DNA from: an uncultured Bacteroidales bacterium
GTDB taxonomy: Bacteria; Bacteroidota; Bacteroidia; Bacteroidales; Paludibacteraceae
DNA: 64,000 nucleotides
Assembly: GCA_902785605.1 (NCBI GenBank)
Contig: CACZZL010000009.1
Location: forward strand, 1-64,000
Direction of reading: 5' to 3'
Shown here: positions 57,672-64,000 of the stretch, in pieces
Numbering within the stretch: position 1 is the stretch's first letter
How the letters are laid out: the number at the start of each line of letters is the position of its first letter
Notes under the pieces: generated by a model
What the model was told of the DNA's origin: nothing
Databases searched by the model: none
The model's input: the letters and a program-made list of their open reading frames with translations, nothing else
Position numbers and translations under genes: made by a program

Positions 57672-58381
57672 GAGACGTATTGCACTTTTTAGAGGAGTTA
57701 TCGCTCCATAACGACCGAGAGTGGTTTAATGAGCACAAGGATTGGTACTTGCGCAGTCATGAGACGTTCATGACGTTTGCACAAGAGTATGTGCGTCGCT
57801 TGTCCGAGATAGATACCACGCTGGTGGGATTGGAGGCCAAACAATGCGTATGGCGCATCTATAGAGACATCCGGTTCTCGCACGATAAACGACCCTACAA
57901 AGAGTACTTCGGGGTCTTTCCCGCAACCGGTGTACCGGGACAGCCGAAGACCTGGGGCAGAAAATCCATGCGAGGCGGATACTACGTACACCTTCAACCC
58001 GGACAATGTATGTTCGCAGGCGGTATATGGGATCCGAGTAAAGAACTGCTGAAAGCTCTCCGAACAGAGATTGAGGCAAACTACGAGGAAGTGGAAGATA
58101 TCATGGGTAACAAGAAATGGACACGTTACTTTGATCAGGATTTTGATTCGTATTGGAATTCAGGGCTAAAGAAAGTGCCGGCAGGTTTTGACCCGGAGTT
58201 CAAACACGCCGAATGGTTAAAGCATAAAATGTACACGTTTAGCACACCGCTTACCGACGACGAGGTCTGCGCGCCCGATTTCATCGAACATATCCTGGAC
58301 ATCGCAGCCACCGCCAAGCCGATGAACGACTTCCTCAACTACACCTTCGAGGAGTACGGTGAATTCCCGAGTAGGTGCTAA
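57668..58381 (+). CDS. DUF2461 domain-containing protein
   Basis: 237 aa: MRDVLHFLEELSLHNDREWFNEHKDWY, then RIYRDIRFSHDKRPYKEYFG and a GGYYVHLQPGQCMFAGGIW core, the DUF2461 pattern. Function is unknown, though it is widely conserved in Bacteroidetes. The ATG at 57668 overlaps the rfbD stop (ATGA), preferred over the in-frame ATG at 57632 inside rfbD. No signal peptide. Confidence 0.92.
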   Translation: MRDVLHFLEELSLHNDREWFNEHKDWYLRSHETFMTFAQEYVRRLSEIDTTLVGLEAKQCVWRIYRDIRFSHDKRPYKEYFGVFPATGVPGQPKTWGRKSMRGGYYVHLQPGQCMFAGGIWDPSKELLKALRTEIEANYEEVEDIMGNKKWTRYFDQDFDSYWNSGLKKVPAGFDPEFKHAEWLKHKMYTFSTPLTDDEVCAPDFIEHILDIAATAKPMNDFLNYTFEEYGEFPSRC

Positions 58382-58415
58382 AACCGGGTCTGCTAGTTCT
58401 TAGCCACAAGGGCAC

Positions 58416-58487
58416 GATCTGCTAGTTCAATGGATAGAACGGGGCTCTCCTAAAGCTCAAATCCGAGTTCGATTCTCGGGCGGATCA
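58416..58487 (+). tRNA. tRNA-Arg (anticodon CCU)
   Basis: All four arms fold: acceptor GATCTGC/GCGGATC, D stem GTTC/GAAC, anticodon stem GGGCT/AGCTC with loop CTCCTAA (anticodon CCT in DNA), variable AAAT, T stem CCGAG/CTCGG with loop TTCGATT, discriminator A at 58487. CCA is not encoded. It reads AGG codons. Confidence 0.93.
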
Positions 58488-58511
58488 CAAAACACAACAA
58501 ACAACACAACC

Positions 58512-59957
58512 ATGAAAAATAGATGGCTTCTTGTATTGGCGATATGCATTCCTCTGATGGGATATGCATATAACGACACCACTTTCCGCCACACCACCGA
58601 CACGTTCATGACCGTCACACAGGTTCTGGACAGCACACTCAAGCAGTGTGAGATCGTCATTCACACCGATTCAACGGACCGTACAGGACATTATGTCGAA
58701 GCACATGTTGGTCTCGGCTTCGGCTCGCTGGGCTATAACCTGGTTGACCCGTACAGCAACACACACGGTTCGTTCAGCGGCCTGCTGCAAGCCCAGTACG
58801 CGTACTTCTTCACGCCCAACTGGGGTATCGGAGCTGGACTATGGTTCACTAACTACACCACCTTTGCACATTGGGGAGGCACGTTCATTTGGAAAGGGCA
58901 GACCGATACGGACCTTGAGCAGAACTACGACCACGATGCGCATGTAAAAAGGTGGAAAGAGCGGGAGACCACACACAACATCGGTATCCCTATCTCCGTT
59001 CAGTTCCAATACCAGAAAGAGGATTGGAAAGCACGGCTCTTTGCCGATCTCGGCTTCGCACCCTCTTTTGACGTCTCCAAGAAATACCGCGTACTGGACG
59101 GAGAAATACAGCATTCGGGCTACTATCCGAACTGGAACTTGTTACTTACCGACGTACACGAGTTTGGTCCCAAACAGTACGACTACACAGGTGAGATGAG
59201 CGTACGCCCGCAGATAGCGATCTTCGCAGACCTGGGTGCACTCCTTCCCCTCACCAAACAGATTGACCTCTACCTCGGAGGATACTTCAACTGCGCACTC
59301 AACGATGCCAACAGTTCCACCAAGAAACCCTTGGGATGGAAAGATGACACCTTCACCTTCATGGATTCGTACGAAGGCGCCTACGCAACCTACTACAGTG
59401 GAGCGTCCCATCCTTGGGAAATAGGTTTCAAGGTCGGTATCCATTGGCACTACATTGCCCCGGACAAGCACGAGACGGAGGACTACTTCGACTACTTCCT
59501 GCGCAATGACACAACCATCCGTTTCATCGAAAACACAGATACCATCATCACCGAGTATCCGGACACCATCGTGGAGCAGCCGATCATCGAGGTGGCTAAA
59601 GAGGTGGAGAAATTCAACAAGATCTACTTCGCCTTCGACAGCTATCAGTTGACGAACAAGGCGAAGAACTACCTCAAATCCATCATTGAAGCACTCAACA
59701 AAGTGCCGGAAGCCAAGATCTCGATCGATGGTCACGCATCGTCGGAAGGACAGTCCGACTACAACGACATCCTCTCGGCAAATCGTGCAAAAACGGTAGC
59801 TGACTACCTCATCAACCACGGTGTGGATAAGAACCGTATCGTCACCGCCGGTCATGGATCGCGTGTGCCGAACGAAGACACCGAATACGAAGAGATGAAC
59901 CGCGACAGACGTGTTGAGGTCTACGTGGTTTTAAACGAAAACGACAGCAACAAATAA
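58512..59957 (+). CDS. OmpA-family outer membrane protein
   Basis: 481 aa with signal peptide MKNRWLLVLAICIPLMGYA. Residues about 50-310 contain alternating amphipathic strands and GLGFGSLGYNL-like turns suggesting an outer membrane barrel. The C-terminal OmpA domain (about 365-475) has KIYFAFDSYQLTNKAKNYL, ISIDGHASSEG, LSANRAKTVADYL and NRIVTAGHGSR, the peptidoglycan-binding motifs, ending in NRDRRVEVYV. It probably anchors the outer membrane to the wall. It starts 24 nt after the tRNA and precedes the large secreted protein by 13 nt. Confidence 0.9.
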   Translation: MKNRWLLVLAICIPLMGYAYNDTTFRHTTDTFMTVTQVLDSTLKQCEIVIHTDSTDRTGHYVEAHVGLGFGSLGYNLVDPYSNTHGSFSGLLQAQYAYFFTPNWGIGAGLWFTNYTTFAHWGGTFIWKGQTDTDLEQNYDHDAHVKRWKERETTHNIGIPISVQFQYQKEDWKARLFADLGFAPSFDVSKKYRVLDGEIQHSGYYPNWNLLLTDVHEFGPKQYDYTGEMSVRPQIAIFADLGALLPLTKQIDLYLGGYFNCALNDANSSTKKPLGWKDDTFTFMDSYEGAYATYYSGASHPWEIGFKVGIHWHYIAPDKHETEDYFDYFLRNDTTIRFIENTDTIITEYPDTIVEQPIIEVAKEVEKFNKIYFAFDSYQLTNKAKNYLKSIIEALNKVPEAKISIDGHASSEGQSDYNDILSANRAKTVADYLINHGVDKNRIVTAGHGSRVPNEDTEYEEMNRDRRVEVYVVLNENDSNK

Positions 59958-59970
59958 GGAGGGCCGACAG

Positions 59971-62900
59971 ATGAAAAAATCACTTTATATAGTTTTAGGC
60001 TTATTAGTAAGCATCACGCTGCATATGCAAGCGCGTACGTTCGTTGCAGGAGAAGACATCTATGTCAATGCGCAACAGGACTTCGATTGGTCACAGGACG
60101 GTGCCAAACTGTACCTCTACCTGTTCAACTCTACCGGTAACATGTGGTTGGACCTCACGCAGGAGAACGGTAAACTTTACAGAGGTACTTTCACTTCCAA
60201 CTGCTCCTACAACCAAGCCATCGTCGTTCGTAAGAACCCCGCCAACGCAAGCCATGATTGGACCGGTGTTTGGACGCAGACCGGCGACCTGGATGTCGTG
60301 GACGATTGGAACTGTATCGATAACTTCAACGATGCAGGCAACCGATGGAAGATGTATTCACCTTCGCTGGACAAGATTTCCTCTTACACCGCTTCGCTGA
60401 CGGCTGAGGTGATTGCTGTATGCCCCAGCACCGACAACATCCCGCTGTCGCTCAAAGCCAAACTGAACAGCACCAAGACCGCCTATGCTTACGGCGATGT
60501 ACACGGTCACGCATGGTATACCTCAACGGACTCGAACCCGTGGACTTCCTTGGATGGCTACAGAGGTTTAGTACGAAGCGGAGAGGAACTGATCGATACC
60601 ATCATCACGCTTCCGAACCCGATCCCTGCTAACGGCATCTATTACTACCTGCACTCCAGCAACCCTGCCGGCCGTCGATTGATTCATGTTGTACCGCAAA
60701 CGACCGGTTGCGATCTGGACTGCGAGATCACCTCGTTCGAGACCGCTATCTCGGCCGTTAATGCCGATGACAACACCTATACGCTCGATGGAATGGTAGC
60801 TTTTGGCGTAGCAAACGGCTCACTCGTCATTACGTGTGACGGAGTATCCGTTTCGATTGACGACGCGCACAGCCCGCAGTCTTTCTCGCTCCACGGTGTA
60901 CCGGCTGCTACCATCAGCGGTCAGAAAACCAAAGCATACGCCTACTTCACCGGAAACGGTGCCTGCCGCGATTCCATCGAAGTGGATGTTCCCAATGCCA
61001 CCGAGGCGGTAGACGTTCAGACGCGCGACTCGCTCACGGAGCGGACGATCACCCTGACACCCAAGGACTACGATCCCGCCAACAACTACGTATGGCTGGC
61101 CGACGGGGATACCATCAAAGGCGCACCGCAAGTGCTGACGCTCAGTGCGTTCCACTCCGATACCACTATTACATATACCTATAAGGAGTACTACCCTGCT
61201 GCCGGTGACATGGATGACATGATGAACAACGGCGGATACGAAGACCCGTCCATGGACTACGGTTTGTACGGACAAGTCAGCACCATCAGCAACTACAATT
61301 TCTGGGGGCGCTTCCCGCAAACAGCCGGCACCCAAATCAATTTCTACACGGACACTTTGCCTAGTGGTGTGAACCCGGACAAACTGAACCGAAACGGTTT
61401 TGCAGTCGTACAGAACGCCAATAACTTCTGGCATTCGTATGCGCCCGTCAAACCCAAAGAGGGTGCTAACTTCGCCCTGTTTGATGCCGAGACAGGTGCT
61501 GCAGGAGGTAACAAGAAAGCCTGGTATGCCACCTCGGCCAACAACCCCAAACTGAAGTTGCAGAAAGGTACGACTTATGTGCTCTCTTTCTGGGCCGCGA
61601 ACATCAACAACTACGGTGAAATGGACAATGCCGCACGTTTCGTTTTCCGTATTGAGTACAACGGTCATGTATGGAACTCCGACACACTGGACCTCAGCAA
61701 GCCCGAGTTCCGTAACAACCGCTGGCACCAGCACTCCGAAACGTTCTACGCCGATGAGGACTGTAACAACGTCACCATCTCCGTGGTCAACCTCAACACC
61801 AACACCCTCAATATCGGTAACGACTTTGCGCTGGACGACATCCAGTTCCACCCCATCAGTTCGGTCTCCAAAGTGGTCAAATCGCAACAGCAGTTTGTAG
61901 TCACCGCGCATGAACCGAAAATAACAGCCTTCACCGCCACACCGCAACCCATAAGCTGCGGCGGAAACTCGTTCGTAGTCAAGATGCATGTTGAGTACGA
62001 GAACCCGGACGGTCAACTCATCATCCGAGATGCAACGGACAACACCGACTATCCGTACATCGTATCGGCGCCGTTTGATACCCCCAAGACTCTGGATGAA
62101 GACCTAACCATCAACATGCCGACAGCTGCTCTGCACAACTGGGAAGTGTTCTTTGAGAATGCACCCACCGTCAGCCAAACGACCACAACGAATAGCCCTG
62201 TCGTGCCTCTTATCGACACGGCCCACATCGCGTTCAGCGAACTCAGTTGTACCGACCTGACCACTACTCTCACGTTCGATCTGGACTACACCTACCAACG
62301 CGGTACACTGACCTATTGGGTAGATGCACTGCCCAAACAGACCGCCACCTATAGTGTGGACGACCCGACCAAGCAGACCTTAACCGGCCTGACCGTGCCC
62401 AATATCCCGGCTGACGGCAGAGCGCACAAGTTGTATGTGTCCTTTAGCGGTGCCAACAGCTGCGTCAAGAGTTATACCTTACCGTACGCTCCGATGACAT
62501 CAGTCATCTCTTCGTTCGAGGTAACCAAAGACAATGAGACCGTGCTCTGTGATGCGGACTCCTTCACCGTTACCATCACCGCAACAATCCCCTATGCACT
62601 ATCTCGACCGGCCTTCTTCACTCTACCTATTCCGGGCGGACCGACCATTACTTCCAGTATCGCCGGAGAAGGCAAAAAGAGTTTCACCTGGAAGAACATC
62701 CCGGTGCCCATGTGCGATACTTCAATGGTATTCACCATCCGAATAATGGAGATTTCCGGCATGCATGCTTGTCCGGTAAGTGACACCATAGATATGCCTA
62801 CGCGCATGAGTTGCAACAAACTGGATACCGCTATCTGCCAAGGCGAGACCGTCACTTGGATGGGGAATACCTACACAGGACATGTCGGTCAGACCGATAC

Positions 62901-63600
62901 GTTCACGGTCGGCTACGACTCGCTCATCCTGACCGTACACGCACTGCCGGCCATCACTACCAACCCGATCGCCATGACCTGTGACGATGAGGCCAATATC
63001 CTCATTCCGTTCACCGTAGTCAGCGGAAATCCGGATATCTTTGATATCGCCGTCGGCAGCAACCACTACACGGGCTCCATCGTCGGCACCGACATCTCGT
63101 TCGTTCGAGCCGCTGAACTGGTAGCAGGAGACTACTCTGCAACCGTAACCGTCGGCCAAACGGGTATCGATTGTACCACGCAGGTGGATGTCAACTTCAC
63201 CGTCGCATTGGGCGGCAGCCTGCTCAGCAAATGGACCGATGTCCTGTTCGTGGACAACTCGTCCAGACGCTTCATCAGTTACCAGTGGTACAAGAACGGC
63301 ACAGAGATGAGCGGCGAGACCATGCAACGGCTCTACGACCCGAACGGCCTGAGCGGTACAACCGATGAGTACATATGCCGTCTGACCACCGGTGACGGTC
63401 AGACCCTCTATACCTGCCCGATCACGTTCGATGAAGTGACGCCGAGCCGCACACAGAGTACAAGTAGCGAAGCGCAAATAATAGGCATCTACGACACCAT
63501 GGGTCGACCCGTTTCCGGACAACTCAACAAAGGTATCTACGTCATCGTCACCGAGCAAGACGGTGAGCGAACCAGTAACAAACTGTTTATTTATGAGTAA
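59971..63600 (+). CDS. large multidomain secreted protein with T9SS type A sorting domain (1209 aa)
   Basis: Signal peptide MKKSLYIVLGLLVSITLHMQA. A strong AGGAGG stands 8 nt before the ATG. The protein is built of beta-sandwich modules: an N-terminal region with SWF/Trp-rich strands and VYGDVHGHAWY (about 25-235), several Ig-like repeats with paired Cys, and a carbohydrate-binding-like module at about 400-640 (FWGRFPQTAGTQINFYTD, ALDDIQFHPI). The end, IIGIYDTMGRPVSGQLNKGIYVI-type with GERTSNKLFIYE, is a standard T9SS type A sorting signal. Adhesin or glycan-binding surface protein is likely; no catalytic motif was seen. Confidence 0.85.
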   Translation: MKKSLYIVLGLLVSITLHMQARTFVAGEDIYVNAQQDFDWSQDGAKLYLYLFNSTGNMWLDLTQENGKLYRGTFTSNCSYNQAIVVRKNPANASHDWTGVWTQTGDLDVVDDWNCIDNFNDAGNRWKMYSPSLDKISSYTASLTAEVIAVCPSTDNIPLSLKAKLNSTKTAYAYGDVHGHAWYTSTDSNPWTSLDGYRGLVRSGEELIDTIITLPNPIPANGIYYYLHSSNPAGRRLIHVVPQTTGCDLDCEITSFETAISAVNADDNTYTLDGMVAFGVANGSLVITCDGVSVSIDDAHSPQSFSLHGVPAATISGQKTKAYAYFTGNGACRDSIEVDVPNATEAVDVQTRDSLTERTITLTPKDYDPANNYVWLADGDTIKGAPQVLTLSAFHSDTTITYTYKEYYPAAGDMDDMMNNGGYEDPSMDYGLYGQVSTISNYNFWGRFPQTAGTQINFYTDTLPSGVNPDKLNRNGFAVVQNANNFWHSYAPVKPKEGANFALFDAETGAAGGNKKAWYATSANNPKLKLQKGTTYVLSFWAANINNYGEMDNAARFVFRIEYNGHVWNSDTLDLSKPEFRNNRWHQHSETFYADEDCNNVTISVVNLNTNTLNIGNDFALDDIQFHPISSVSKVVKSQQQFVVTAHEPKITAFTATPQPISCGGNSFVVKMHVEYENPDGQLIIRDATDNTDYPYIVSAPFDTPKTLDEDLTINMPTAALHNWEVFFENAPTVSQTTTTNSPVVPLIDTAHIAFSELSCTDLTTTLTFDLDYTYQRGTLTYWVDALPKQTATYSVDDPTKQTLTGLTVPNIPADGRAHKLYVSFSGANSCVKSYTLPYAPMTSVISSFEVTKDNETVLCDADSFTVTITATIPYALSRPAFFTLPIPGGPTITSSIAGEGKKSFTWKNIPVPMCDTSMVFTIRIMEISGMHACPVSDTIDMPTRMSCNKLDTAICQGETVTWMGNTYTGHVGQTDTFTVGYDSLILTVHALPAITTNPIAMTCDDEANILIPFTVVSGNPDIFDIAVGSNHYTGSIVGTDISFVRAAELVAGDYSATVTVGQTGIDCTTQVDVNFTVALGGSLLSKWTDVLFVDNSSRRFISYQWYKNGTEMSGETMQRLYDPNGLSGTTDEYICRLTTGDGQTLYTCPITFDEVTPSRTQSTSSEAQIIGIYDTMGRPVSGQLNKGIYVIVTEQDGERTSNKLFIYE

Positions 63601-64000
63601 ACCTATCTTACCCGCCTTGGCGGTGGACGCAGCCTGCAGTGGTAACCCCGGAGTGATGGAATTCCGGGGTGTCATTGCCGACACAGGCACCGAGGTGTTC
63701 CACCGCGGGCCGTTTCAACAAGGGACCAATAACATCGGCGAGTTCCTCGCATTGGTGCTCGGTTTGGCGTATATCAAGAAGTACAACCTCAATTGGGTTA
63801 TCTATACCGACAGCGTCACCGCACTCGCCTGGGTGCGACAGAAACGATGCAAGTCCAAAATCGAATGGAACGCATCCAACCAGGACCTGTTCCACATGGT
63901 GCGCAAGGCCGAAATGTGGTTGCATGATAACACCTGGACCACCCCCATCTACAAGTGGGACACCAAGGCTTGGGGAGAGATTCCGGCAGATTTTGGTCGC
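63593..64000 (+). CDS. rnhA: ribonuclease H family protein, 3' end cut by window
   Basis: The frame is open from ATG 63593 to the window end (136 codons). It matches the Bacteroidetes RNase HI type: ALAVDAACSGNPGVMEFRGV with the first catalytic Asp, GTNNIGEFLALVLGL with the catalytic Glu, and WVIYTDSVTALAWV with the next Asp; the fourth is probably the Asp in YKWDTKAWGEIPADFGR, which is also the usual C-terminal stretch, so only a few residues are missing. It removes RNA from RNA/DNA hybrids. The start overlaps the previous gene by 8 nt. Confidence 0.93.
   Translation, partial: MSKPILPALAVDAACSGNPGVMEFRGVIADTGTEVFHRGPFQQGTNNIGEFLALVLGLAYIKKYNLNWVIYTDSVTALAWVRQKRCKSKIEWNASNQDLFHMVRKAEMWLHDNTWTTPIYKWDTKAWGEIPADFGR

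Noticed and set aside
58389-58415. Second tRNA gene upstream of tRNA-Arg
   Set aside because: Only 11 nt match the tRNA; no anticodon or T arm can be formed.

Overview
The window looks like a chromosomal segment of a Bacteroidales bacterium, probably from a gut or other polysaccharide-rich habitat. It carries a SusC/SusD pair, lipoproteins with Bacteroidetes-type lipoboxes, TAnnTTTG -7 promoters, an rpsP with a long Ala/Glu tail and a T9SS-like C-terminal domain. GC content appears near 50% by eye. No CRISPR array, insertion sequence or rRNA was seen; there is one tRNA-Arg(CCU).

Layout. 1-1.4 kb: small accessory or phage-like genes (DUF5675, small lipoprotein, a 131-aa unknown, a small basic secreted protein) around a hairpin-rich gap. 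1.5-5.7 kb: a secreted DUF4832 protein, ychF and a Na+/Ca2+ exchanger. 5.7-11.6 kb (minus): six genes for O-antigen or exopolysaccharide assembly (five glycosyltransferases, one polymerase). 11.7-18.6 kb (minus): rpsP, a small HsdR_N-type nuclease-fold protein, glnS, lpxA, an lpxC that is not fused to fabZ, lpxD and an HD phosphohydrolase. 18.7-32.7 kb (minus): a polysaccharide utilisation locus (PUL): amidohydrolase, GH36-like enzyme, SusC, SusD, Ig-like surface lipoprotein, intercistronic terminator, DUF4832 lipoprotein, GH31, EamA-type transporter and a beta-propeller-like protein. 32.9 kb: a divergent DeoR/AgaR-type regulator. 33.8-46.1 kb (minus): agaS-like isomerase/deaminase, gatZ/kbaZ-like aldolase subunit, CE7 esterase, PfkB kinase and three secreted metallophosphoesterases. 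46.1-47.0 kb: a 0.93-kb non-coding regulatory region. 47.0-52.3 kb (plus): a beta-helix protein, a 45-aa peptide and a fourth metallophosphoesterase. 52.3-56.1 kb (minus): CBM9-like protein, NahK-like hexosamine kinase, HAD phosphatase and a third DUF4832 protein. 56.3-64 kb (plus): rmlC, rmlD, DUF2461, tRNA-Arg, OmpA-family protein, a 1209-aa T9SS-type protein and RNase H (cut by the window end).

How the genes fit together (inference). GH31, GH36, a NahK-like kinase, an AgaS-like protein, a PfkB kinase and a GatZ/KbaZ-like subunit under an AgaR-like regulator suggest uptake of alpha-galactoside or GalNAc-containing glycans and catabolism through tagatose phosphates. The catalytic aldolase subunit is not in the window. 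Identical sequence motifs at the deoR/PUL promoter region and in the 46-47 kb gap tie both blocks to one regulon.

The least explained features are: (1) a roughly 280-nt leader before agaS made of five GCCC-ATC-GGGC mini-hairpins, two identical long hairpins and one more, where sequence variants keep pairing only in the minus-strand RNA; (2) many short tandem arrays of period 7 (sometimes 8, 10 or 11) with different unit sequences, found at most intra-operon junctions longer than about 20 nt and also in frame inside several genes, including one unit family that encodes nearly the same peptide in two unrelated proteins; (3) the shared 24-bp and 15-bp operator candidates.
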